A stretch of 64,000 nucleotides of DNA from Oceanobacillus kimchii X50 (GTDB lineage Bacteria > Bacillota > Bacilli > Bacillales > Amphibacillaceae), in NCBI RefSeq assembly GCF_000340475.1, contig NZ_CM001792.1, forward strand, positions 2,130,659 to 2,194,658, read 5' to 3'. The stretch's first letter is position 1. The number at the start of each line of letters is the position of its first letter. The notes under the pieces were generated by a model. That model was not told where the DNA came from, searched no databases, and saw only the letters and a list, made by a program, of their open reading frames with translations. Shown here one piece after another: positions 52,085 through 62,268 of this stretch. The position numbers and the translations under genes were made by a program.

Positions 52085-54727
52085 TTACTTTGCATCAAAC
52101 CAGCTTTTTCCAAAGGAATAGTCAACTTTTAAAGGAACATCCAATTCCACAGTGCGTTCCATTACATCGGGCACTATTTCCTTTAATTTGTCTATTTCAT
52201 TTTCTGGTGCTTCTAAGATAAGCTCATCGTGTACTTGTAATAATACTTTTGCTTGTAAATCTTCTTCTTTCAGTCGATGATCAAGATCAATCATTGCTTT
52301 TTTTATAATATCTGCAGCACTACCTTGGATAGGGGTATTCATTGCTGTACGCTCCGCAAAACTACGCATATTAAAGTTTCTACTTGTAATATCTGGCAAG
52401 TATCTTCTCCGCTTCATAATTGTTGATACAAACCCTTTATGCTTTGCTTCTTGTACAATTTCATCCATATAACTTTTTACACCAGGATAACTATTGAAAT
52501 ACCTCTCTATAAATTTTTTCGCTTCCTTACGAGTAATTCCGAGGTTTTGTGATAAACCATAGTCACTTATACCGTAAACAATACCAAAATTTACTGCTTT
52601 CGCCTGCCTTCGCATATTTGATGTTACTTCGTCTGCTTCTACATGAAACACATCCATTGCAGTCTGCGTATGGATATCAGTATCTTCTTTAAATGCTTTA
52701 ATTAGTTTTTCGTCTCCTGCTATATGTGCTAAAACACGAAGCTCAATTTGAGAATAATCAGCAGCAAACATAATCCATTTTTCTTTAGAAGGTACGAAAG
52801 CTTGTCTAATTTTTCTACCTTCTTCGAGACGAATAGGTATATTTTGTAAGTTTGGTTCAATCGAACTCAACCTACCTGTCTGGGTTAAAGCTTGGTTAAA
52901 TCTTGTATGAATTCGACTTGTATCTTTACGCACAACCTTTAATAATCCCTCAATATAAGTTGACTGTAGTTTTCCTAATTGGCGATACAATAACAGTTTT
53001 GGTATAATTTCATGTTCATTTTCAAGTTGTTCTAATACATCTGCAGCAGTAGAATAACCTGTCTTCGTTTTTTTAATAACAGGTAATCCTAATTTTTCAA
53101 ACAAGATTGGTCCCAGCTGTTTAGGAGAGTTTAGATTAAATGTCTCTCCGGCTAGTTCATAAACTTCTTGTTCAAGCGCATCTAGTCTTTTCTTTAAATC
53201 TTCACCCATCCCTTTTAACTTATCAATATCTACTTGAACACCATAGTGTTCTACCTCAGCTAGGATAAGTGCTAATGGCATTTCTAATTCTTTTAATAAA
53301 TCATATTGTTCATTATTACCAAGTTCTTCTTCCATTTCGGGATAGAGATCATATAATAATTGTGTTTTACGAACAACATGCTCATTCAAAACTTCAGCTT
53401 TAGGAACTTTTTGTTTTGCACCTTTTCCAAATACCTCTTCGTCAAATTGAACATCCGTTCTACCTTTTCGATTAGCAATTGCTGGTATATCATGATTATT
53501 CTCAGACGGATTTAATAGATAAGATGCTAGGAGGGAATCAAAAATAATTCCTTGCATATTTATTTTGTTGCGAAGCAAGGCAACTTTAGTTCTTTTCGCA
53601 TCAAAAACAATTTTATTTTTTTGTGGATTCTCTGCCCATGCTTTAAATATATCAGATTTTAGCGCAATATCTGTCGGGATAAAAGAAGCCTTCTCCTTAT
53701 TAACAACAGCTACTCCTTCAATTGGAATAAGGTGATAATTCTCACCAAGCATTTCAATATACACCGCATCACTATCCGTAAATATTTCTTTCGTTACATT
53801 CTCCACAACTTCAAACTTAATAGACTCCATCTCTTTTTTAGGTTCTTCGAAGTCATTCCCTGTATCTTCACTAACTCGAGATAACAGTGATTGAAAACCA
53901 AGATCCTTAAACATTTGAATTACTGTCGTAGATTGAAATCCATTATACGGTATGTTTTCAAGCGACACATCTATAGGTGAATCACGATTAATCGTTACTA
54001 ATTCCTTACTCATAAAGGCATCTTCGCGATGATTGGTCAGGTTCTCTTTTAATTTTTTTCCAGATACTTCATCTAGGTGCTCGTAAACATTTTCAAGACT
54101 ATCATATTGTTTAAGTAATTTTGTAGCAGTTTTTTCTCCTACTCCAGGAACGCCTGGAATATTATCTGAACTATCACCCATTAAGGCTTTTAAATGGATA
54201 ATCTGGTTTGGAGCTATCTCCATTTTCTCCATCATGTAGGATGGAGTATATTTTTCAATATCACTAATTCCTTTTTTCGTAACACTTACAGTTACTTGTT
54301 CAGAAACAAGTTGCAATAAATCTTTATCTCCTGAAATTACTGTAACTTCCCAATCTTTTTTATCTGCTTGTTTAGATAAAGTACCGATAATATCGTCAGC
54401 TTCATATTGGTCAAGCTGATAATATTTAATAGAGAAAGCATCCAGTAATTCTTTAAGAACAGGAAATTGTTCAGAAAGCTCAGGTGGGGTTTTTTGACGT
54501 CCACCTTTGTATTCTTTATATGTTGAATGACGAAATGTTGTCTTACCCGCATCAAAAGCTACTAACATATGTGTTGGTTTCTCTTCTTCTAGAATACGCA
54601 ATAGCATTGTAGTAAATCCATATACTCCATTGGTATAAATACCTTTATCATTATTTAGCAAAGGTAGCGCAAAAAAGGCTCGATAGATAATACTGTTACC
54701 ATCAATGAGCACTAACTTATTTGACAT
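52085..54727 (-). CDS. polA: DNA polymerase I
   Basis: Repair and Okazaki-fragment-processing polymerase, 880 residues like the B. subtilis enzyme. Residues to ~290 are the 5'-3' exonuclease (LVLIDGNSIIYRAFFALP, VAFDAGKTTFRH, GDSSDNIPGVPGVGEKTA). The middle ~300-460 is the proofreading-like fold, lacking the DEDD acids as in B. subtilis. The polymerase domain has ADYSQIELRVLAHI, QAKAVNFGIVYG and QVHDELILEAP. The frame opens at an ATG (54739) that joins the ribosome binding site GAGAGG; ATG 54727 is chosen. First gene of the operon. Confidence 0.96.
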   Translation of the reverse strand: MSNKLVLIDGNSIIYRAFFALPLLNNDKGIYTNGVYGFTTMLLRILEEEKPTHMLVAFDAGKTTFRHSTYKEYKGGRQKTPPELSEQFPVLKELLDAFSIKYYQLDQYEADDIIGTLSKQADKKDWEVTVISGDKDLLQLVSEQVTVSVTKKGISDIEKYTPSYMMEKMEIAPNQIIHLKALMGDSSDNIPGVPGVGEKTATKLLKQYDSLENVYEHLDEVSGKKLKENLTNHREDAFMSKELVTINRDSPIDVSLENIPYNGFQSTTVIQMFKDLGFQSLLSRVSEDTGNDFEEPKKEMESIKFEVVENVTKEIFTDSDAVYIEMLGENYHLIPIEGVAVVNKEKASFIPTDIALKSDIFKAWAENPQKNKIVFDAKRTKVALLRNKINMQGIIFDSLLASYLLNPSENNHDIPAIANRKGRTDVQFDEEVFGKGAKQKVPKAEVLNEHVVRKTQLLYDLYPEMEEELGNNEQYDLLKELEMPLALILAEVEHYGVQVDIDKLKGMGEDLKKRLDALEQEVYELAGETFNLNSPKQLGPILFEKLGLPVIKKTKTGYSTAADVLEQLENEHEIIPKLLLYRQLGKLQSTYIEGLLKVVRKDTSRIHTRFNQALTQTGRLSSIEPNLQNIPIRLEEGRKIRQAFVPSKEKWIMFAADYSQIELRVLAHIAGDEKLIKAFKEDTDIHTQTAMDVFHVEADEVTSNMRRQAKAVNFGIVYGISDYGLSQNLGITRKEAKKFIERYFNSYPGVKSYMDEIVQEAKHKGFVSTIMKRRRYLPDITSRNFNMRSFAERTAMNTPIQGSAADIIKKAMIDLDHRLKEEDLQAKVLLQVHDELILEAPENEIDKLKEIVPDVMERTVELDVPLKVDYSFGKSWFDAK

Positions 54728-54833
54728 TCGATATACCATCCTCTCATTCTAAATCCTTAGCTCTATTTTAGCATTCTCATTCAAGAAAAGGAAAAAATAC
54801 GTAAGTTTCATGTTTTCTTTACTTTACGAATAC

Positions 54834-54872
54834 AAAAAGAGCTGACGATCTAATACAACGTCAACTCTTTTT
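54834..54872 (-). terminator. Terminator of phoPR
   Basis: AAAAAGAGCTGACG (54834-54847) pairs with CGTCAACTCTTTTT (54859-54872) with one mismatch, four bases past the phoR stop on the minus strand. Confidence 0.85.
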
Positions 54873-54875
54873 CGT

Positions 54876-56237
54876 TTACTTTGGTATATAGATATGAATA
54901 GTAGTCCCTTCGTTCAAGGTACTCTCTACATCTATTTTTCCTTTATGAACTTCTACAATATGCTTTACAATTGCCAAGCCTAGACCGGTTCCACCTGTAT
55001 TTCTACTTCTTGCTTTATCTACTCGGTAAAATCGCTCAAAGACTCTAGTTTGTGATTTCTCATCCATACCAATTCCACTATCTTTTACTTGAAAATGGAT
55101 AGCATCCTTTTCCTCTGAAATAGTTAAGCAGATATCTCCTTCGCTTGGTGTATAATGAATCGAGTTATCAACCAAATTGATTAACACTTGTTTCATACGA
55201 TCTTTATCCGCTCGCATTGTCAGTTGATCTGGAATTTCTAGATTGAAGGTTAGATTTTTCTTTTCTGCCTTTTGTTGAAGTGTCGGCAATATTTCTTCCA
55301 CCATTTTTTTCACATCATAACTATCTATTAATAACCGAAAATCTTCTCTTTCTAATCTAGAAAGAGCAAGTAAATCTTCAATTAACAATTGTAATCGATG
55401 ACTTTCTTTATAAATAATTTCCATAAATTCTTTCGTAGCAGGATCCTCTATTTCATTGTCTAATAAAGTTTCAGCAAAACCACGAATAGACGTAATTGGT
55501 GTACGAAGCTCATGGGATACATTCGCTACAAAGTCCTTACGCATATTCTCTAATTTTTTTAGTTCAGTAATATCGTATAGTACTAGTACTGCACCCTTTA
55601 ACATATTTCTCTCATTAAAAATCGGTGCACCAACAACTTCTACGTAAATTTTGTTTAATCCCACTCGATGAACAAACGATTCCTTAACAGCTTCTTCATA
55701 TAAAAAAGTTTTCTGGACTGTTTCATGTACGTTTTCATTTTCAAACACGTCATAATAAAGATGTCCTCTATAATTACTTTCTTCCTCACCAAACATTTGA
55801 AGAAACTTTCGATTTACAACATGGACATAGCCTTTTTCATCAATTAAAACTAATCCACTTTGCATATTATCTACAATTGTTGTTAATTGTTCTGATTGCA
55901 TTTGTTCTTGTATTGCAATTTCGCTCATATTTCTAGCTAATGTATTGATTTTTACACTTAGTTCTTCCATTTCCGGACTATTACCATTATAAAATCGAGC
56001 ACTATAGTTTCCTTCTATAAGCCGATCTACTGTTTTTGTAGCTTTTCCAATAGGTCTTGTATAACGATTATAAAATTGTATAAATAGTATCGAGATTATC
56101 ATAAATTGAACTATTAATACAGCAACAACCATAATCCAATTAGACTCAGCTTGAACAATCAGCCAACCAGTTAATAATAAACTCAATATAGTTATAATCA
56201 TACTTGGAAGTAACGTTCTAGAAAAAATTACTTTCAT
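54876..56237 (-). CDS. phoR: Phosphate-starvation sensor kinase PhoR, sensor domain missing
   Basis: Membrane histidine kinase that phosphorylates PhoP when phosphate is low. The 453 residues begin with two adjoining spans (about 9-28 and 34-56) joined by only a few residues, then HAMP (57-110), PAS (115-225), the phosphoacceptor H242 in ANVSHELRTPITS, and the ATPase with NLVDNSIHYTPSEGD, DSGIGMD and GGTGLGLAI. B. subtilis PhoR is ~580 residues with a ~130-residue exterior domain between the spans; it is absent here, so sensing must be intracellular or through partners. The start overlaps the phoP stop by one base. Confidence 0.92.
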   Translation of the reverse strand: MKVIFSRTLLPSMIITILSLLLTGWLIVQAESNWIMVVAVLIVQFMIISILFIQFYNRYTRPIGKATKTVDRLIEGNYSARFYNGNSPEMEELSVKINTLARNMSEIAIQEQMQSEQLTTIVDNMQSGLVLIDEKGYVHVVNRKFLQMFGEEESNYRGHLYYDVFENENVHETVQKTFLYEEAVKESFVHRVGLNKIYVEVVGAPIFNERNMLKGAVLVLYDITELKKLENMRKDFVANVSHELRTPITSIRGFAETLLDNEIEDPATKEFMEIIYKESHRLQLLIEDLLALSRLEREDFRLLIDSYDVKKMVEEILPTLQQKAEKKNLTFNLEIPDQLTMRADKDRMKQVLINLVDNSIHYTPSEGDICLTISEEKDAIHFQVKDSGIGMDEKSQTRVFERFYRVDKARSRNTGGTGLGLAIVKHIVEVHKGKIDVESTLNEGTTIHIYIPK

Positions 56238-56929
56238 TAAACAGGCTCCTCCATTTTATAGCCCAAGCCACGTACAGTTTTGATATATACTGGCTTTTTA
56301 GAATTAGGTTCTATTTTATCTCGAAGATGGCTAATGTGAACATCTACGATTCGTGTGTCTCCTATAAAATCATAATCCCATACACTACTCAATAATTGAT
56401 CCCTTGATATCACCTTTCCTTTATGTTTTGCTAGATGATACAACAATTCAAATTCTTTCCGAGTGAATGTAATGATATTATTACTCATTTCCGCTTCGTA
56501 TCTTTCTGGATATATACTTAGTTCCCCAATTTTCAATACGTGAAACCCGGTGTTATTAGATAATTGCGATCGTCGTAAAATTGCTTTCACCCTAGCAATT
56601 ACTTCTTTAGGGCTAAATGGTTTCGTTAGATAATCATCTGCCCCCATTTCTAGACCAAGTACTTTATCAAATTCTTCATCTTTTGCGGTCAACATAAGAA
56701 TTGGTGTATTTACTTGGTTCATCCGTAATGTGCGACAAACTTCCATACCATCAATTTCAGGAAGCATTAAGTCCAATACGATTAAATCATACATGCTTGA
56801 CTCTGCCTTATTAATCGCGTCTTGTCCATTATAAGCAACATCAGTCTCAAAACCAGAATTTTCCATATTGTATTTTAGTAAAGTTACAATAGACTCTTCA
56901 TCATCTACGATTAATATTCGTTTGCTCAT
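56237..56929 (-). CDS. phoP: Phosphate regulon response regulator PhoP
   Basis: OmpR-family regulator of the Pho regulon, 230 residues. The receiver (1-115) has the acidic pocket VDDEE and the phosphoacceptor D53 in LIVLDLMLPEIDG; the winged helix follows from about 130 with TFTRKEFELLYHLAKHKGKVISRDQLL and VDVHISHLRDKIE. The frame opens at 56959 but ATG 56929, seven bases after TAGGGGG, matches the known MSKRILIVDD start. It precedes phoR in one operon. A pair of TTAA-type repeats upstream may be a Pho box. Confidence 0.95.
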   Translation of the reverse strand: MSKRILIVDDEESIVTLLKYNMENSGFETDVAYNGQDAINKAESSMYDLIVLDLMLPEIDGMEVCRTLRMNQVNTPILMLTAKDEEFDKVLGLEMGADDYLTKPFSPKEVIARVKAILRRSQLSNNTGFHVLKIGELSIYPERYEAEMSNNIITFTRKEFELLYHLAKHKGKVISRDQLLSSVWDYDFIGDTRIVDVHISHLRDKIEPNSKKPVYIKTVRGLGYKMEEPV

Positions 56930-57023
56930 CAATAGTCCCCCTAGCATATCCATACCCAAATTATTACCAACTCATACTTCTATATTATCATTATTATCCA
57001 GCAACGCATAACGAATCACAAAA

Positions 57024-57039
57024 TGTTAAAAAAACTTAA
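57024..57039 (-). promoter_or_regulatory. Possible Pho-box pair upstream of phoP
   Basis: On the minus strand TTAAGT (57034-57039), four bases, TTAACA (57024-57029), in the direct-repeat spacing of PhoP boxes. Only two repeats were seen, and the match is partial. Confidence 0.3.
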
Positions 57040-57199
57040 CATGGTTCAAGAGTATTTGATATTGATAAACTAGTATGTTGAAGCTATGCCTGCTAAAAAG
57101 CTACTGTCTGCATTGAAAATCAAACAGAACAACATTCGGTTTTATAAAACATATATTATTTTGAAATTGATGTATGTTAGTAAATAGTTAAAAGGAGCA

Positions 57200-57243
57200 A
57201 AAACTGCTCTATATGTCTATTTGTAGACTTATAGAGCAGTTTT
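57200..57243 (-). terminator. Terminator of citZ-icd-mdh
   Basis: AAACTGCTCTATA (57201-57213) pairs with TATAGAGCAGTTT (57230-57242), with an inner GTCTA/TAGAC stem and A/T ends, 12 bp past the mdh stop. Confidence 0.88.
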
Positions 57244-57254
57244 CTTATACTTGT

Positions 57255-58193
57255 TTATTGAAGTACATTTAATACATTTTTTACAGAATCAGCAGATTTA
57301 TCAAGTTGTGCCTTTTCTTCTTTTGTTAAATCTAACTCAATAACTTCTTCAATTCCTTCTCCACCTATAATGGTTGGAACACCTAAATAGATATCTTGAT
57401 ATCCATATTCACCTTCAAGATATGCAATCGTAGGTAATACACGACGTTGATCTTTTAATATCGCTTCTGCCATCACAGTTAAGGAAGCTGCCGGTGCATA
57501 ATAAGCACTACCGTTACCTAATAGATTAACAATTTCTCCGCCTCCTGTGCGAGTACGCTGAACAATTTCGTCTAAACGGTCTTTAGAAATTAATTTTTCT
57601 AACGGGATTCCACCAGCATAAGAATAACGAATTAGCGGGACCATGTCGTCACCATGACCGCCTAGTACAAAACCAGTTACATCTTTGACGGAAAGATTAA
57701 GTTCTTCTGCTACAAATGTACGGAAACGTGCGGTATCTAAAATTCCCGATTGACCAATTACACGTTCTTTTGGTAATCCGGACTCTTTAAATACTGTATA
57801 TGTCATCGCATCCACTGGATTAGTTAATACAACAATAGTTGTATTTGGCGAATATTGCACAACTTCTTTTGTAACCGACTTCATAATATTAGCATTTGTA
57901 TTTACAAGATCATCACGACTCATTCCTGGCTTACGAGCAATACCAGCAGTAATAATTACTAGATCAGAACCTTCTGTATCAGCATAATTAGATGTACCAG
58001 TAATTTTTGCATCAAACCCTTGAACAGGAGCAGCTTCTGCCATATCTAGCGCTTTTCCTTTTGTAGGATCTTCCATATCAGGTATATCAACTAATACAAC
58101 ATCGCCTAATTCTTTCTGCGCGACCATTAAAGCAGTTGTTGCACCAGTAAAACCCGAACCGATTACTGATATCTTTTTACGTTTTAAACCCAT
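57255..58193 (-). CDS. mdh: Malate dehydrogenase
   Basis: NAD-dependent TCA-cycle enzyme, 312 residues, of the LDH-like type found in Bacillus. The Rossmann motif is [10 protein letters not shown] with the NAD-selecting aspartate in VVLVDIPD; then [24 protein letters not shown], the catalytic aspartate in LDTARFR and the catalytic histidine in GGHGDDMVP. It ends the citZ-icd-mdh unit; a long hairpin lies between icd and mdh. Confidence 0.97.
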   Translation of the reverse strand: MGLKRKKISVIGSGFTGATTALMVAQKELGDVVLVDIPDMEDPTKGKALDMAEAAPVQGFDAKITGTSNYADTEGSDLVIITAGIARKPGMSRDDLVNTNANIMKSVTKEVVQYSPNTTIVVLTNPVDAMTYTVFKESGLPKERVIGQSGILDTARFRTFVAEELNLSVKDVTGFVLGGHGDDMVPLIRYSYAGGIPLEKLISKDRLDEIVQRTRTGGGEIVNLLGNGSAYYAPAASLTVMAEAILKDQRRVLPTIAYLEGEYGYQDIYLGVPTIIGGEGIEEVIELDLTKEEKAQLDKSADSVKNVLNVLQ

Positions 58194-58239
58194 CGTAATT
58201 TCTCCTTTATCGTAAAATCTAATTTCACAAATGAAAAGC

Positions 58240-58286
58240 GTAGGAATAAGAATGAATTCTAACCGAATCTCTAATTCTTATTCCTA
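58240..58286 (-). repeat. Hairpin between icd and mdh
   Basis: GTAGGAATAAGAAT (58240-58253) and ATTCTTATTCCTAC (58273-58286) form a perfect 14-bp stem 21 bp past the icd stop. There is no good U-tract after it, so it may stabilise or process the icd message rather than fully terminate it. Confidence 0.7.
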
Positions 58287-58307
58287 CTTAATTATTCATT
58301 TCTTGCT

Positions 58308-59576
58308 TTACATATTTTTGATTAGTTCTTGTCCAAATTCAGAGCATTTTACCTCTGTAGCACCGTCCATTAGGCGAGCAAAGTCATATGTTACTACTTT
58401 TGAACCAATCGTCTTATCCATTGATTTAGTAATTAAGTCTGCAGCTTCTCTCCAACCTAAATGTTCTAACATAAGTACAGCAGATAAAATAACAGAAGAA
58501 GGATTTACTTTATCCAACCCTGCGTACTTAGGTGCAGTACCATGTGTTGCTTCAAAAATTGCGTGTCCAGTATCATAATTGATGTTCGCTCCAGGTGCAA
58601 TTCCAATTCCACCTACTTGTGCTGCAAGTGCGTCAGAAATATAGTCACCATTTAAATTCATTGTTGCAACAACATCAAACTCTTTTGGACGAGTAAGAAC
58701 TTGTTGTAAGAAAATGTCAGCAATTGCATCTTTTACAAGAATTTTACCAGAAGCAAGTGCTTCATCTTGTGCTTTATTAGCAGCTTCCTTACCTTCTGCT
58801 TCTACAATACGATCATACTCTGCCCAAGTAAATACTTTATCACCGTATTCTTGCTCAGCTACTTCGTAACCCCAATTTTTAAATGCACCTTCTGTAAATT
58901 TCATGATGTTACCTTTATGTACTAAAGTAACATTTTTACGACCTTCATTAAGTGCATAGTCAATCGCTGAACGCACTAATCGCTTCGTACCTTCTTCAGA
59001 AACTGGTTTTACACCTATTCCAGACGTTTCTGGGAAACGAATATTTTTTACTCCCATTTCTTCTTTTAGGAAGTTAATTACTTTTTTTACTTCGTCGGAT
59101 CCTTTTTGCCACTCTATTCCAGCATAGATATCCTCAGTATTTTCACGGAAAATAACCATATCTACTTCTTCTGGACGTTTAACCGGGGAAGGAACCCCTT
59201 CAAAGTAACGTACCGGTCGTAAACATGTAAATAGATCTAACTCTTGACGTAATGCTACATTAAGAGAACGAATACCTCCACCAATCGGTGTAGTTAAAGG
59301 GCCCTTTATAGCAATCTTATATTCATTAATTTTATCAAGTGTATCTTTTGGCAACCATTCACCAGTTTTGTCATATGCTTTTTGACCAGCATATACTTCC
59401 AGCCACTCAATATTTTTCTTCCCATCATAAGCCTTTTCAACTGCTGCTTCTATAACTTTTTGAGCAGAAGCCCAAATATCCGGTCCTGTTCCATCTCCTT
59501 CAATAAATGGAATAATCGGTGTATCAGGTACATTCATTTTTCCGTTTTCTACTACAATTTTTTCTCCCTGTGTCAT
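58308..59576 (-). CDS. icd: Isocitrate dehydrogenase (NADP)
   Basis: Oxidises isocitrate to 2-oxoglutarate, 422 residues, the prokaryotic NADP type. Visible are the substrate serine region [18 protein letters not shown] with arginines, the metal-binding [21 protein letters not shown] and the NADP motif [15 protein letters not shown]. The frame opens at 59591, but ATG 59576 follows GGGAGG by seven bases and gives the known length. Middle gene of citZ-icd-mdh. Confidence 0.97.
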   Translation of the reverse strand: MTQGEKIVVENGKMNVPDTPIIPFIEGDGTGPDIWASAQKVIEAAVEKAYDGKKNIEWLEVYAGQKAYDKTGEWLPKDTLDKINEYKIAIKGPLTTPIGGGIRSLNVALRQELDLFTCLRPVRYFEGVPSPVKRPEEVDMVIFRENTEDIYAGIEWQKGSDEVKKVINFLKEEMGVKNIRFPETSGIGVKPVSEEGTKRLVRSAIDYALNEGRKNVTLVHKGNIMKFTEGAFKNWGYEVAEQEYGDKVFTWAEYDRIVEAEGKEAANKAQDEALASGKILVKDAIADIFLQQVLTRPKEFDVVATMNLNGDYISDALAAQVGGIGIAPGANINYDTGHAIFEATHGTAPKYAGLDKVNPSSVILSAVLMLEHLGWREAADLITKSMDKTIGSKVVTYDFARLMDGATEVKCSEFGQELIKNM

Positions 59577-59628
59577 TACAATACCTCCCAAATGTTATTC
59601 GCAATGTATCTTCTTTAGTGTATCTATA

Positions 59629-60750
59629 TTAACCTCTTTGTTCAATAGAAACATAGTCACGTAATTCTGGACCTGTATACTCTGCACGTGGACGGATTAA
59701 GCGATTATTATCATATTGTTCTAGAATATGAGCAATCCAACCTGAAGTACGACTTACAGCAAACAAAGGTGTGAATATATCATGATCAAGACCTAGGCTA
59801 TGATATACTGATGCACTGTAAAAGTCTACATTTGCAGGAAGCCCTTTATTTTCTTTAATATAATCTTCTATTTTAACTGACATATTATACCATTTTTGTT
59901 GCCCTGTTAATTTTGTAAGTTCTTTTGACATCTCTCGTAAAAATTTAGCACGAGGATCTCCTGTACGGTATACACGATGCCCCATACCCATAATTTTTTC
60001 TTTATTAGCTAATTTTTCTTCAATATAAGGAATAGCGTTTTCCTCATCACCAATTTCAGTTAACATTTTCATTACGTTTTCATTCGCACCACCGTGCAAC
60101 GGTCCTTTTAATGCTCCAATTGCTGCAGTAATACCTGAATAAATATCAGATAATGTTGCTACACATACACGCGCGGTAAAAGTAGATGCATTCAGTTCAT
60201 GATCAGCATGAAGTACTAACGCTTTATTAATTGCTTCTATTTCGATATCTTCAGGTTCTTTACCATTAAGCATATATAAGAAGTTTTCTGCATAGCTTAA
60301 GTCTTTTTTTGGTTTTACCGGTTCCTGACCTTTACGAATGCGAGAAAAAGAAGTTACGATCGTTGCTATTTGCGCTTGAATACGCACCGCTTTTCGTTTA
60401 TTAGCTGTTTCATCCATAACATCAGCTTCATTATCATAAAGCCCAAGCAATGATACTGCAGTACGTAATGCAGCCATTGGGTGAACCGTACTTAAATCAT
60501 AGGAACGTAAGTGATCAATAATTGCATCAGGTATTTCCATATTTTCAGCCAATTGAGTTTTTAATTCATCCAATTCAGACTTATTTGGTAATTTTTGATT
60601 CCAAAGTAGAAAAATAATCTCTTCAAAGCTTGAATTTTCAGCTAAATCATCAATTCTATACCCTACATAGGATAGCTGATCATCAATAATCGAACTAATC
60701 GATGACTGCGTAGCGACAATACCTTCTAACCCCTTTGTCGATGCTGTCAA
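59629..60750 (-). CDS. citZ: Citrate synthase
   Basis: Condenses acetyl-CoA and oxaloacetate, 373 residues, type I. Conserved residues visible are the histidine in LVLHADHELNASTF, the catalytic HGGANE and MGMGHRVYRTGDPRAK, and the aspartate in NVDFYSASVYHSLGL. The start is TTG 60750 behind AAGGAGAGGG. It leads the citZ-icd-mdh segment. A -35-like TTGACA lies about 115 bp upstream. Confidence 0.96.
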   Translation of the reverse strand: MTASTKGLEGIVATQSSISSIIDDQLSYVGYRIDDLAENSSFEEIIFLLWNQKLPNKSELDELKTQLAENMEIPDAIIDHLRSYDLSTVHPMAALRTAVSLLGLYDNEADVMDETANKRKAVRIQAQIATIVTSFSRIRKGQEPVKPKKDLSYAENFLYMLNGKEPEDIEIEAINKALVLHADHELNASTFTARVCVATLSDIYSGITAAIGALKGPLHGGANENVMKMLTEIGDEENAIPYIEEKLANKEKIMGMGHRVYRTGDPRAKFLREMSKELTKLTGQQKWYNMSVKIEDYIKENKGLPANVDFYSASVYHSLGLDHDIFTPLFAVSRTSGWIAHILEQYDNNRLIRPRAEYTGPELRDYVSIEQRG

Positions 60751-60840
60751 AATAACCCTCTCCTTTTTAAAAAATATTCAAGCATTACTAAGAATGCGAA
60801 TTATAAAACAAGACAATTACAGGCTAATTCCTTCTTAACT

Positions 60841-60870
60841 ATTGTTTCTCATATTAGCAAAGAATGTCAA
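60841..60870 (-). promoter_or_regulatory. Possible sigma-A promoter of citZ
   Basis: On the minus strand a perfect TTGACA (60865-60870), 18 bases, AACAAT (60841-60846). The -10 is weak, which suits a regulated promoter. The wider region up to 61161 (about 400 bp) holds no gene. Confidence 0.4.
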
Positions 60871-61058
60871 TTTTAATCTATAAATCTGACAAAAAGAGCC
60901 TATTTTTGTCTACCCCAAGTCTCATTATAAAGTATTATTCGTTGATTGTGAAATGAAACCGTTTAATTTTTTAATATTTACTTAAATCTACTAATTAAGA
61001 CGACGTTATGTCGCTTTCCTTTCATTATAGCCTTCAATGCTTAATATTGCTTCTTTTT

Positions 61059-61087
61059 TTGACTCTTGTTTCATAAACTAGTACAAG
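61059..61087 (+). promoter_or_regulatory. Likely promoter of ytvI
   Basis: TTGACT (61059-61064), 17 bases, TACAAG (61082-61087), about 75 bp before the ytvI start. Confidence 0.45.
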
Positions 61088-61161
61088 CTATAAAGTGAAA
61101 CTTCATAATGCTATGGTTTGCTGTCAGTTACATGCAAGATAAAAAATGGGGGAAATTATCT

Positions 61162-62268
61162 ATGAGTACTGAAGTATTTCAAAAGTTTTTTAGAGCTATT
61201 CTCGTTATCGGATCAATATTAACTATCATAGTTGTTATATATTATAGCTTTCCGTTCATATATCCCATTCTTTTTGCATACATACTTGCTCTCTTATTTC
61301 AACCAATAGTTCTTTGGTTTGAAAAAAGAATGAAATTTCCTAAAATTCCAGCTATAGTGATTACTGTTGCTTGTTTTTTATCAATTTGTACAGGTGCATT
61401 ATTTTTAGCAATTACAGAATTATACCAAGGTACCATTTTTCTTGCTGATAAGATCCCAAATCATTATCAACAGTTTGTTTTATATTTAGAGAGTATGTTC
61501 AATACTCATATTTTACCTATGTATGAAAAAGTTCTTTCTTATATTGATTCATTAGATCAAGGGTATCAAGAGACCGTTAAAAACTATATCGCCACAATTA
61601 GTGATTTAATTGCATCTGGAGGTGCCTCATTTCTACAAGCAGCAATAAGTAATATTCCAATGTTCATTGCTGCCATCCCTAGTTCTGTAACTAACATTGT
61701 TTTTATACTTATTGCTTCTTGCATGATTAGTTATGAAATGGATCGTATTCACTCATTTTTCAAGGGGGTCTTTCCTACTCACATACAATCCATTCAAAAT
61801 AAAATAGCCTCCCATTTTAAACTTGCGGTGGTCGGCTATTTTCGTGCGCAATTAATACTAGTATTTACGACAGCATGTATTATACTTATCGGGTTATTAA
61901 TTCTGCAAGTAGAACATGCGCTAACAATTGTTTTGTTTGCTGCCATTGCAGACATAATCCCATACGTAGGTACTGGGATTATCTTTATTCCTTGGATAAT
62001 GTTTTGTTTTATTACAGGTAATTATACGTTAACAATCGGGCTATCAATACTTTATGGATTTGTTGTTATACTCCGACAAATCCTTGAACCAAAAGTATTG
62101 TCTTCGTCGATTGGTATTCACCCACTGGTGATGCTTATCGGGATGTTCATAGGTCTAAAAGTACTCGGGTTTATAGGCATATTTCTTTCCCCAATTTTAC
62201 TTGTTCTTTTTAAAGGATTGATGGAAACTGGTGTATTCCATCTGGTTTTTAAATATATCAAGGGATAA
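61162..62268 (+). CDS. ytvI: YtvI-like AI-2E/UPF0118 family membrane protein
   Basis: A 368-residue polytopic membrane protein of the AI-2E transporter/UPF0118 family with about seven spans. Landmarks are an N-terminal pair of spans, a ~110-residue amphipathic middle (about 75-185), and the C-terminal HALTIVLFAAIADIIPYVGTGIIFIPW and LEPKVLSSSIGIHPL motifs. The family includes sporulation protein YtvI and ion or autoinducer exporters; the substrate is unknown. The frame is open back to 61108, but ATG 61162 follows GGGGG and matches the known N-terminus. It meets fxsA tail to tail with no gap. Confidence 0.88.
   Translation: MSTEVFQKFFRAILVIGSILTIIVVIYYSFPFIYPILFAYILALLFQPIVLWFEKRMKFPKIPAIVITVACFLSICTGALFLAITELYQGTIFLADKIPNHYQQFVLYLESMFNTHILPMYEKVLSYIDSLDQGYQETVKNYIATISDLIASGGASFLQAAISNIPMFIAAIPSSVTNIVFILIASCMISYEMDRIHSFFKGVFPTHIQSIQNKIASHFKLAVVGYFRAQLILVFTTACIILIGLLILQVEHALTIVLFAAIADIIPYVGTGIIFIPWIMFCFITGNYTLTIGLSILYGFVVILRQILEPKVLSSSIGIHPLVMLIGMFIGLKVLGFIGIFLSPILLVLFKGLMETGVFHLVFKYIKG

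Noticed and set aside
60920..60945. ATAA/TTAT words upstream of citZ as a CcpC site
   Set aside because: The spacing (four bases) does not fit the dyad I recall, and such words are frequent in A+T-rich DNA.
60954..60967. TGAAACCGTTTAAT as a CcpA (cre) site for citZ
   Set aside because: It mismatches the two last consensus bases (CA) and lies about 85 bp upstream of the -35 element, not where citZ cre is expected.
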